Assembly: GCA_023388235.1 (NCBI GenBank)
Contig: JAEWGQ010000113.1
Coordinates: 1-5,660 of the forward strand
From: Actinomycetes bacterium
Lineage (GTDB): Bacteria; Actinomycetota; Actinomycetes; Actinomycetales; Cellulomonadaceae
DNA: 5,660 nt
Reading direction: 5' to 3'
Shown: in pieces, positions 1 to 5,660 of the stretch
Layout: each line of letters starts with the position of its first letter
Position numbering within the stretch: position 1 is the first letter of the stretch
The notes under the pieces: generated by a model
Told to the model about the DNA's origin: nothing
Seen by the model: the letters and a program-made list of their open reading frames with translations, nothing else
The model's database searches: none
Translations under genes and position numbers: made by a program

Positions 1-257
1 GCGGCGAGCAGCGCGTCGATGCCCCCCGCGCCCGCCACGGCGGCCGCGCCCCGGCGGCGCGGCAGCCCCGTGGTGACCGGCGCGGCGTCGGGCACGTCGA
101 TGGTCAGCTCGTAGCGCTCCCGGGCGAAGAACCCGGCGATCCCGCCCGTGCGCACCCGCTCGGCGCGCACGATGCGGGCCGTCGGGCCGAACTCGGCCCG
201 CACGTGCACCATGAGCTCGGCCAGGTCGGCACCCTCAAGCAGCAATCGCGTGGGCAC
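1..257 (-). CDS. FlhF-family protein, N-terminal part (3' end outside window)
   Basis: This frame begins with GTG at 257, inside flhA, and stays open to the window edge, giving 85 visible residues. Residues 20-55 read like the FlhF N-terminus: VRAEFGPTARIVRAERVR (19-36), TGG (37-39), GFFARERYEL (42-51), TIDV. In Bacillus FlhF the matching stretch is approximately 'RTELGNDAVILNSK...TGGFLGFFTKKKIEV', recalled from memory. FlhF is a signal-recognition-type GTPase that sets flagellar position and number in several bacteria, and its gene often follows flhA. Residues after about 56 are Pro/Ala/Gly/Arg-rich, like the variable linker before the GTPase part of FlhF. No GTPase motif is visible, so a shortened protein without the G domain is possible and I leave the symbol empty. 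A TGA sits two codons upstream of the GTG, so the start cannot be much earlier; a TTG at 245 is a weaker alternative. GGGGTGG lies a few bases upstream. Confidence 0.72.
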   Translation of the reverse strand, partial: MPTRLLLEGADLAELMVHVRAEFGPTARIVRAERVRTGGIAGFFARERYELTIDVPDAAPVTTGLPRRRGAAAVAGAGGIDALLA

Positions 258-2298
258 CGCTCACCACCCCGACGGTCTCGATGCGCACGCCGCCGCCGGT
301 GACCTCGGCGTAGGACAGCACGGGCAGCCGCTCGAGGCCGAGCACGACGACCTTGCGCAGGGCGGGCCGCAGGGCGGGCGCGCACACGAGCACGACGGAG
401 CGGCCGGTCGCCTCGGCGTCGGACACCGCCACGCGCAGGCGCTCCAGCATCGCCTCGAGGCGGTTCGGGTCGGTGACGACCTGCGTGCCGCTGTCCGACG
501 GGCGCAGCGACTCCACGAGCGACTGCTCGAACACGGGGTCGAGGGTCAGCACGCGCAGCACGCCGTCCTGGACGTGCTGGGCGCACAGCGCCGGGCCGAG
601 CGCGCCGCGGGCGGCCTCGACCAGGCCCTCGGGGTCGGTGCTGACCTTGGCGCGCAGCGTGAGCGCCTCGTAGATGCGCCCGAGGTCCCGGATCGGCACC
701 TCCTCGGCCAGCAGGCCCTGCAGCACCCGCTGCACCTCGCCGAGCGACATCAGCCCGGGCACGAGCTCGTCCACGACGGACGGGTTGACCTGCTTCACGC
801 CCTCGGTGAGCACGCGCACGTCCTCGCGGCCCAGGAGCCGCGGCGCGTTCGCGGTGATGATCGCGCCGAGGTGCGTGATGAGCACGGACACCCGGTCCAC
901 GACCGTGGCGCCGGCCATCTCGGCGGCGTGCCGCAGCTCGGCGGCCACCCACTTGCCCGGCAGGCCGAACACCGGCTCCACGACGGCCTGGCCCGGCAGC
1001 GCGGCGAGGTCGTCGCCGAGCGCGAGGATCCGCCCCGGGGGCACCTCGCCCCGGCCGACCTCGACGCCGGCGATCCGCACCACGTAGGTGGAGCGCGGCA
1101 GGTCCACGGAGTCCCGGGTGCGCACGGGCGGCACGACGATGCCGAGCTCCATGGCGATCTTGCGGCGCAGCCCGCGCACGCGGTGCAGCAGGTCCTGGTC
1201 CGGGCCGGTGCCGACCATGTCGACCAGGTCGGGGGCCAGCAGGATCTCCAGGGCGTGCACCCGCATCTGCTCGATCAGCGCCTCGGGGGTGTCGCTGGAC
1301 GCCGGCGCGGCGGTCGCGGTGGACCGCGCGGCGACCTCGGCGGCCTCGGCCTGCCGCGCCTGGGTGGCCTTGAGCCGCTGCGCGACGACGATGAGCGTCG
1401 CGCCGACCAGCACGAACGGCAGCTTCGGCATGCCGGGCAGCAGCGCGAGGGCCAGCGCCCCCGAGCCGGCGATCATCAGGGCGGTCCGCGACTGCAGCAG
1501 CTGCTTGGACGCCGCGGTGCCCATGTCGCCCTCGGCGGTGGCGCGGGTGACCACGATGCCGGTGGACACCGACAGCAGCAGCGCGGGGATCTGCGTGACC
1601 AGGCCGTCGCCGATCGTCAGCAGGCTGAACCGCTCGAGCGCCTCCGGCATCGACAGGCCCATCTGGACCATGCCGATGACGAAGCCGCCGATGAGGTTGA
1701 TGAGCGTGATGATGATGCCGGCGATCGCGTCGCCCTTGACGAACTTGGAGCCACCGTCCATGGCGCCGTAGAAGTCCGCCTCGGCGGCGACGTCGGCCCG
1801 CCGCTGCCGCGCGGTGTCCTCGTCGATCAGGCCGGAGTTCAGGTCGGCGTCGATCGCCATCTGCTTGCCGGGCATGGCGTCGAGGGTGAACCGCGCGCCG
1901 ACCTCGGCCACGCGGCCGGCGCCGTTGGTGATGACGACGAACTGGATCACGACCAGGATCAGGAAGATCACCAGGCCGATGACGAGCGACCCGCCCACCA
2001 CGAAGTGCCCGAACGCGTCGATGACGGCCCCGGCGAAGCCGTCGCGCAGGACCAGCCGGGTGGACGCCACGTTCAGGCCGAGCCGGAACAGCGTGAACAC
2101 CAGGATCAGCGACGGGAACACGCTGAAGTCCAGGGGCCGCTGCACGTACATGCTGGTCAGCAGGATGACGAGCGAGGCCGTGATGTTCACGGCGATCAGC
2201 ACGTCGAGCAGCACCGCGGGCAGCGGCACGACGAGCAGCAGCACGATGCCGACCACGCCCACCGGGACGGCGAGCTGGGAGATCTGCCGGTTCTTCAT
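235..2298 (-). CDS. flhA: FlhA, flagellar type III export ring and proton-driven transport protein
   Basis: This 687-residue protein is full length for the FHIPEP family. The membrane half (1-310) has about eight hydrophobic segments and the family signature LFRLGLNVASTRLVL (70-84). The loop between segments contains MPGKQMAIDADLN (142-154) and EADFYGAMDGGSKFVKGDAI (173-192). Arg129, Arg136, Asp140 and Asp190 line up, with a constant offset of 18, with Salmonella Arg147, Arg154, Asp158 and Asp208, which are needed for proton-coupled export (alignment by eye). An Ala-rich linker (about 309-338) leads to the cytoplasmic domain (340-687), which forms a nonameric ring and binds chaperones and FlhB in known members. 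The domain includes GLPGKWV (445-451), THLGAIITANAPRLLGREDV (475-494) and PALRPALRKVVVLGLERLPV (641-660) followed by LSYAEV, all typical. The ATG at 2298 follows a good Shine-Dalgarno sequence. The 3' end overlaps the next gene by 23 bases. Confidence 0.98.
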   Translation of the reverse strand: MKNRQISQLAVPVGVVGIVLLLVVPLPAVLLDVLIAVNITASLVILLTSMYVQRPLDFSVFPSLILVFTLFRLGLNVASTRLVLRDGFAGAVIDAFGHFVVGGSLVIGLVIFLILVVIQFVVITNGAGRVAEVGARFTLDAMPGKQMAIDADLNSGLIDEDTARQRRADVAAEADFYGAMDGGSKFVKGDAIAGIIITLINLIGGFVIGMVQMGLSMPEALERFSLLTIGDGLVTQIPALLLSVSTGIVVTRATAEGDMGTAASKQLLQSRTALMIAGSGALALALLPGMPKLPFVLVGATLIVVAQRLKATQARQAEAAEVAARSTATAAPASSDTPEALIEQMRVHALEILLAPDLVDMVGTGPDQDLLHRVRGLRRKIAMELGIVVPPVRTRDSVDLPRSTYVVRIAGVEVGRGEVPPGRILALGDDLAALPGQAVVEPVFGLPGKWVAAELRHAAEMAGATVVDRVSVLITHLGAIITANAPRLLGREDVRVLTEGVKQVNPSVVDELVPGLMSLGEVQRVLQGLLAEEVPIRDLGRIYEALTLRAKVSTDPEGLVEAARGALGPALCAQHVQDGVLRVLTLDPVFEQSLVESLRPSDSGTQVVTDPNRLEAMLERLRVAVSDAEATGRSVVLVCAPALRPALRKVVVLGLERLPVLSYAEVTGGGVRIETVGVVSGAHAIAA

Positions 2299-2305
2299 CG
2301 GTCGG

Positions 2306-2312
2306 TCCTCTC
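2306..2312 (-). promoter_or_regulatory. Shine-Dalgarno sequence of flhA
   Basis: GAGAGGA lies 7 bases upstream of the flhA ATG, inside the 31-base flhB-flhA gap. It is the best ribosome binding site in the window; the other starts have weak G-rich sequences or rely on overlap with the preceding stop. It fixes the ATG at 2298 as the flhA start and suggests that flhA is translated independently of flhB. This would fit the higher copy number of FlhA in the export apparatus (nine, against one FlhB), but that link is inference. Confidence 0.75.
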
Positions 2313-2329
2313 GGGACGGGAGGGTCGGG

Positions 2330-3493
2330 TCATGCTGCGGCCTTCTTCTCGTCGCGCGCCCGGCGCCGGGCGGCGGCCACGGTGGTCGGCACGTCGTCCG
2401 GGGCGACCGAGCCGCCCGGCATCGTGTGCCGGCCCATCGCGGCGCCGCGGCGCTTGAGCTGCATGACGAACGCCAGGACGCGGGCCACGGCGGTGAACAG
2501 GTAGGCGGGGATCTCCTGGTCGACGGCGCACGCGGCGTGCAGCGCGCGGGCCAGCGGGATGTCCTCCACCATCGGGACGCGGTGCTCGGCGGCCTGCGCG
2601 CGGATCTTCGCGGCCACGGCACCGGCGCCCTTGGCGACCAGGCGCGGGGCGCCGGTGCCGGGGACGTACTTCAGCGCGACGGCGACGTGCGTGGGGTTGA
2701 CGACCACCACGTCCGCGTCGGCGACCGCCGCCATCATGCGGTTGCGGCTCATCGCCATCTGCTTGGACCGGATCTGGCCCTTGATGTGCGGGTCGCCCTC
2801 CGTGCGCTTGTTCTCCTCCTTGATCTCCTGCTTCGACATGCGCGTCTGCTTGCGGTTGCGGCGCATGACGACCAGCAGGTCGATCGCGGCGAGGAGCACG
2901 CCGGCGGCGATGCCCCACACGAGGAGCTGCTTCACGCCCGCCCCGGCGACGCCGAGCATGTGCGCGAGCGGGATGCGGCCGTTGCCCATGAGCTGCGGCA
3001 CGAGCGCCTGGACGGCCACGTACAGCACGACCCCGACCACGGAGGTCTTGAGCAGGGTCTTCGCGCCCTCCCACCACGCCTGCGCCCCGAACAGGCGCTT
3101 CACGCCCGAGACCGGGTTGAACTGCGTGACCTGCGGCTTGAAGCGCTTGACGTGCACGCCGCCCTGGGCGACGGCCACCGCGACGACCACGCCGGCGACC
3201 ACCGCGAGCAGCGGGCCGACCGTGCCGACCACGGACCACAGCCCGTCGCCGAGCAGCTGCGTGACGGTGCCCGCGTCCGGGGACGCGATGGCCTCGCGGA
3301 CCGCGGCGAGCTGCTCGCCCGCCGCGTCGCCCGCGCGCCGGGCGGTGCCCGGCAGCATCACGGCGGCGGCGGCCAGGCCCACCCACGCGGTGAGGTCCTG
3401 GGACCGGGAGAGCTTCCCGTCCCGGTGGACCTCCTTCATCCGCTGGGCTGTGGCCTTCTCGGTCTTCTCCCCCGAGTCCCCGCCGCCGCTCAC
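2330..3493 (-). CDS. flhB: FlhB, self-cleaving export gate and substrate-specificity switch protein
   Basis: This 387-residue protein is close in length to Salmonella FlhB. The N-terminus carries the conserved EKTEKAT...DGKLSRSQDL block (9-34). Four membrane segments follow at about 34-48, 88-109, 148-166 and 186-209, with the loop motif FNPVSGVKRLF at 125-135. The cytoplasmic part starts with the conserved linker MSKQEIKEENKRTEGDPHIK (219-238) and contains the autocleavage site NPTH at 266-269, in the context VVVVNPTHVAVALKY. Cleavage between Asn266 and Pro267 is known to switch export from rod and hook proteins to filament proteins. The residues needed for cleavage are present, so the protein should be active. 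After the conserved core (about residue 350) comes a roughly 37-residue tail that ends rich in Arg, Lys and Ala. The GTG start overlaps the fliR stop as GTGA and has only a weak G-rich sequence upstream, consistent with coupling. Confidence 0.97.
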   Translation of the reverse strand: MSGGGDSGEKTEKATAQRMKEVHRDGKLSRSQDLTAWVGLAAAAVMLPGTARRAGDAAGEQLAAVREAIASPDAGTVTQLLGDGLWSVVGTVGPLLAVVAGVVVAVAVAQGGVHVKRFKPQVTQFNPVSGVKRLFGAQAWWEGAKTLLKTSVVGVVLYVAVQALVPQLMGNGRIPLAHMLGVAGAGVKQLLVWGIAAGVLLAAIDLLVVMRRNRKQTRMSKQEIKEENKRTEGDPHIKGQIRSKQMAMSRNRMMAAVADADVVVVNPTHVAVALKYVPGTGAPRLVAKGAGAVAAKIRAQAAEHRVPMVEDIPLARALHAACAVDQEIPAYLFTAVARVLAFVMQLKRRGAAMGRHTMPGGSVAPDDVPTTVAAARRRARDEKKAAA

Positions 3494-4260
3494 GACACCA
3501 CCCCGAGCATCGCCTCGACGGCCCGCTCGGTCAGGTCGCCCACGACACCCGGCAGCGCCAGGTAGGCGAAGCCCGCGAACGTCATGGTCATCAAGATCTT
3601 CAGCGGGAAGCCCATGGCGAACGCGTTCAGCGCGGGCGAGACCCGGGTCAGCAGGCCCAGGCCGACGTCGGTGAGGAACAGCACGACGAGCAGCGGGCCG
3701 CCGATCTGCAGCGCGGCCAGGAACATGTCCCCCAGCCCGGAGGTCACGGCCGAGCCCATCGCCGCCAGGTCGAGGCCCGTCCCCGGCGGCACCGCGTCGA
3801 ACGTGCGGGCCAGGCCGCCGATCAGCACCTGGTACGCGCCGGACACGAACAGCAGCACCAGGCAGGTCCAGTTGTAGAGCCGCGCGAACTGCGCGCCGGA
3901 CGTCATGTTCTGCGGGTCGAACGCCTGCGCGAGCTGGAACCCGCCGAACAGGTCGATGAGGTTGCCCGCGGCCTGCACGGCGGCGAACACCAGGGACACC
4001 AGGAACCCGAGCGCGGCGCCGACCACGGCCTCCAGGACCAGGTCGCCGACGAACTCGCCCGTGGACGTCGTCGAGCTCAGCGCGCCCGCACCCTCCAGCC
4101 GCGGCAGCACGGCGAGCGCCAGGCCCACCGCGAGCATCGCCTTCACGGCGCCCGGGATGCCCCGGTGCGCGAACGGCGGGGCCACGACGAAGAACGCCGC
4201 GAACCGCACGCCGGCGCACATGGCGGTCTGCACCTGGTCCAGGGGGAGGGTCACGTCCAC
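3490..4260 (-). CDS. fliR: FliR, flagellar type III export gate protein
   Basis: This 256-residue protein is typical in size for FliR, the single-copy subunit that completes the FliP-FliQ-FliR gate and contacts FlhB. Several hydrophobic segments are visible, at about 10-30, 38-53, 74-96, 130-150, 175-197 and 222-243. Family features include AGNLIDLFGGFQLAQAFDPQ (98-117) and LTDVGLGLLTRVSPALNAFA (196-215), followed by MGFPLKI (216-222). Many FliR proteins have Pro-Gln-x-Asn in the latter motif; here it reads Pro-Ala-Leu-Asn, a small lineage variation. The start is GTG at 4260, six bases after the fliQ stop. A second GTG two codons later is possible, and a GGGGG run about 11 bases upstream is the only Shine-Dalgarno candidate. 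The stop overlaps the flhB start as GTGA. The genes stay separate; this is not the FliR-FlhB fusion seen in some clostridia. Confidence 0.95.
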   Translation of the reverse strand: MDVTLPLDQVQTAMCAGVRFAAFFVVAPPFAHRGIPGAVKAMLAVGLALAVLPRLEGAGALSSTTSTGEFVGDLVLEAVVGAALGFLVSLVFAAVQAAGNLIDLFGGFQLAQAFDPQNMTSGAQFARLYNWTCLVLLFVSGAYQVLIGGLARTFDAVPPGTGLDLAAMGSAVTSGLGDMFLAALQIGGPLLVVLFLTDVGLGLLTRVSPALNAFAMGFPLKILMTMTFAGFAYLALPGVVGDLTERAVEAMLGVVS

Positions 4261-4266
4261 GGCGCG

Positions 4267-4539
4267 TCAGCCCCCGAGCAGGGCGGGGATGCGGTCGAAG
4301 AGCTGGTGCGTGAACGACACGAGCTCGGCGATCATCCAGTGCCCGCAGACCAGCAGCGCCACGGCGGCGGCGATGGCCTTGGGCACGAAGGAGAGCGTGA
4401 CCTCCTGGATCTGCGTCACGGACTGCACCAGGGACACGGCGAACCCGACGACGAGCGCGGTGACGAGCACCGGCGCGGCGAGCTTCGCGGTCAGGACGAG
4501 GGCGTCCAGCCCGATGTCGAGGACGGCGGCGGTGTCCAT
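4267..4539 (-). CDS. fliQ: FliQ, flagellar type III export gate protein
   Basis: This 90-residue protein has the usual FliQ length and its two-helix hairpin: hydrophobic stretches at about 14-37 and 53-72, joined by the family hallmark QSVTQIQEVTLSFVPK (39-54). Four FliQ copies pack around the FliP ring and FliR in the inner membrane to form the export gate; this is family knowledge from Salmonella. The ATG shares its A with the fliP stop (TGATG, 4541-4537), so translation is probably coupled. A G-rich stretch (GGGGGTGG) just upstream, inside the fliP C-terminal codons, may act as a ribosome binding site, although its spacing of 3 bases is short. The next gene, fliR, begins 6 bases after the TGA. 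Nothing is missing or unusual in the protein. Confidence 0.96.
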   Translation of the reverse strand: MDTAAVLDIGLDALVLTAKLAAPVLVTALVVGFAVSLVQSVTQIQEVTLSFVPKAIAAAVALLVCGHWMIAELVSFTHQLFDRIPALLGG

Positions 4540-5399
4540 CAGCCACCCCCGCCCGACGCGGCGCCCACGAGGGCGGTGACGATCAGGCCCCAGCCGTCGA
4601 CCAGCACGAACAGCAGCAGCTTGAACGGCAGGGAGACCATGACGGGCGGCAGCATCATCATGCCCATGCTCATCAGGACCGAGGACACGACCAGGTCGAT
4701 GACGAGGAACGGCACGAAGATGACGAAGCCGATGATGAACGCCGAGCGCAGCTCCGACAGCATGAACGCCGGGATGAGCGTGAGCATCGGCACCGACGCC
4801 GCGTCCTGCGGGTTCGGCTGGTCGGCCGCGCGGGTGATGAGCGCCAGGTCGGCCTCGCGGGTGTGCCCGAGCATGTACTCGCGCAGCGGGGCCGAACCGG
4901 CGTCGATCGCGGTCTGGAAGTCCATGCTGCCGTCGAGGTAGGGCTGCACCGCGGCGTGGTTCACGTCGGAGAGCACCGGCGCCATGACGAACAGGCTGAG
5001 GAACAGCGCGAGGCCGGCGATCACCTGGTTCGGCGGCACGGTGGTGAGGCCGAGCGCGTTCCGGGTGAGCGACAGCACCACGAAGATCTTGGTGAAGCCG
5101 GTCATCATCAGCAGCAGCGACGGCGCGACCGACAGCAGCGTGATGCCGATGAGCACGACGATCGAGCTGCTGGGCGTGCCGTTCACGCCGTTGATGGCGA
5201 CGGACACCTCGCCCGCGCCCGGGTCCGCCGGGGCGGCCGGCGCGGCGGGGTCGGTGGGCGGCGTCGGCGCGGCGTGCGCGACGCCGGACGAGAGCACGAC
5301 GAGCAGCACGCCGAGGGCGAGCACGGCCAGCAGGACCAGGGGCCAGCTGCGGCGGCGCGCCACCGGGGCGGGCTCGACGGCGAGGTCGGTGGCGGTCAC
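4539..5399 (-). CDS. fliP: FliP, flagellar type III export gate protein
   Basis: This 286-residue protein is a core subunit of the membrane export gate; five FliP copies form a pore with FliQ and FliR. A signal peptide is visible: RRR at 15-17, a hydrophobic stretch at about 19-40, and a likely cleavage site after AHA (41-43). FliP is known for having a cleavable signal. A Pro/Ala-rich segment follows (44-63), then the family core: TGFTKIFVVLSLTRNALGL (100-118), PPNQVIAGLALFLSLFVMAP (122-141), and the C-terminal signature from IPAFMLSELRSAF (209-221) through FLVIDLVVSSVLMSMGMMML (231-250) to SLPFKLLLFVLVDGW (256-270). The three consecutive Met at 247-249 match the methionine gasket that seals the pore in Salmonella FliP. 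I chose GTG at 5399 because it overlaps the fliO stop as GTGA and gives a normal signal peptide. An in-frame GTG at 5444 would add 15 unlikely Arg-rich residues. The Shine-Dalgarno sequence is weak, which suggests translational coupling to fliO. Confidence 0.96.
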   Translation of the reverse strand: MTATDLAVEPAPVARRRSWPLVLLAVLALGVLLVVLSSGVAHAAPTPPTDPAAPAAPADPGAGEVSVAINGVNGTPSSSIVVLIGITLLSVAPSLLLMMTGFTKIFVVLSLTRNALGLTTVPPNQVIAGLALFLSLFVMAPVLSDVNHAAVQPYLDGSMDFQTAIDAGSAPLREYMLGHTREADLALITRAADQPNPQDAASVPMLTLIPAFMLSELRSAFIIGFVIFVPFLVIDLVVSSVLMSMGMMMLPPVMVSLPFKLLLFVLVDGWGLIVTALVGAASGGGG

Positions 5400-5660
5400 C
5401 GGCGCACCGTCCGCTCGCGCAGGGCGGCGACGGCCTGCCGCCACGTGGACGGGGCCAGCACGGACCCGTGCAGCGCGCCCGCCGCGGCCGGGGCGTCGGT
5501 CCCCGTCGCGGCCAGGTGCTCCAGGCGGGCGGTGTCGACGTCCGCGACCTCCAGGCCGGCGAGACCGGGCACGCCGCCGGCGGGCTGCACCGGGATGACG
5601 GACGCGGCGGCGAGCGCGGCGGCGGCGGACGCGGCCGAGGCCGCCGTGGCGGCCGTGGCG
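5396..5660 (-). CDS. fliO: FliO, flagellar export gate assembly protein (C-terminal part; 5' end outside window)
   Basis: The frame is open from the window edge to a TGA, giving the last 87 residues. The visible part starts with an Ala/Thr/Ser-rich run of about 20 residues, then a variable linker, and ends in GSVLAPSTWRQAVAALRERT followed by VRR. This closing block resembles the end of actinobacterial FliO proteins as I remember them. Position directly before fliP, where fliO normally lies, is the main support. FliO is a small membrane protein that helps FliP form its ring during export gate assembly. Its single transmembrane segment and SH3-like core would lie upstream, beyond the window, so the assignment rests on context and tail. 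A GTG at 5590 could give a 64-residue protein, but the frame continues open upstream with the same composition, so I treat it as internal. The stop overlaps the fliP start as GTGA. Another short fliP-adjacent protein cannot be excluded. Confidence 0.72.
   Translation of the reverse strand, partial: ATAATAASAASAAAALAAASVIPVQPAGGVPGLAGLEVADVDTARLEHLAATGTDAPAAAGALHGSVLAPSTWRQAVAALRERTVRR

Noticed and set aside
2299..2329. Possible promoter or terminator in the flhB-flhA gap
   Set aside because: Only 31 bases; I see no stable hairpin with a T run and no recognisable -35/-10 or flagellar sigma-factor sequence.
148..2457. A 769-residue open frame on the plus strand opposite flhA and the end of flhB
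   Set aside because: Its translation is dominated by His, Arg, Asp, Gly and Gln in low-complexity order and resembles no protein family. Long antisense frames are expected in GC-rich coding DNA, and the minus strand here encodes an unmistakable FlhA.
2299..2622. Upstream extension of flhA by 108 residues to 2622
   Set aside because: The extension runs through flhB in another frame, is rich in Arg, Pro, Ser and Trp, and has no FlhA similarity. The ATG at 2298 has a good Shine-Dalgarno sequence and begins the normal FlhA N-terminus.
1814..3565. A 583-residue open frame on the plus strand opposite flhB and flhA
   Set aside because: Same composition problem and fully opposite conserved flhB and flhA codons; a shadow of the GC-rich third positions.
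235..5399. A virulence-type injectisome export apparatus instead of a flagellar one
   Set aside because: The core proteins are shared between both systems, but the fliO-P-Q-R-flhB-flhA-flhF-like order, FlhA and FlhB sequence details, and GC-rich actinobacterial character fit a flagellum.
5396..5590. A separate 64-residue protein starting at GTG 5590
   Set aside because: The same frame stays open upstream to the window edge with in-character composition, and the position before fliP is that of fliO; an internal GTG is more likely.

Overview
The window is one stretch of a flagellar type III export operon. Every gene lies on the minus strand, so transcription runs from position 5660 down to 1. 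Base composition is very GC-rich, third codon positions are almost all G or C, and GTG starts are frequent. Together with the alanine-rich protein style and the gene order, this points to a motile high-GC actinobacterium. A Cellulomonas-like member of the Micrococcales is my best guess, made from memory of similar proteins and not proven here.

In transcriptional order the layout is: the 3' end of fliO (5660-5396), fliP (5399-4539), fliQ (4539-4267), fliR (4260-3490), flhB (3493-2330), flhA (2298-235) and the 5' end of an flhF-like gene (257-1). Neighbouring genes overlap by 1 to 23 bases or are 6 bases apart. The one exception is a 31-base gap before flhA, which holds the only strong Shine-Dalgarno sequence in the window. 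There is no intergenic stretch near 300 bases, and I see no RNA gene, mobile element, CRISPR array or convincing promoter or terminator.

The products work together. FliO helps assemble the FliP ring. FliP, FliQ and FliR form the membrane export gate. FlhB joins the gate and switches substrate class after self-cleavage at NPTH. FlhA forms the ring that uses the proton motive force and docks chaperone-substrate complexes. The FlhF-family protein is probably linked to flagellar placement or number, or to assembly. Key functional residues of FliP, FlhB and FlhA are all present, so the machine looks intact. fliO and flhF-like neighbours favour a flagellum over a virulence-type injectisome.

I found no undescribed system. 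The points most worth a second look are the FlhF-like gene that starts inside flhA, whose GTPase part lies outside the window, and lineage-specific low-complexity or basic tails on FliO, FliP and FlhB.
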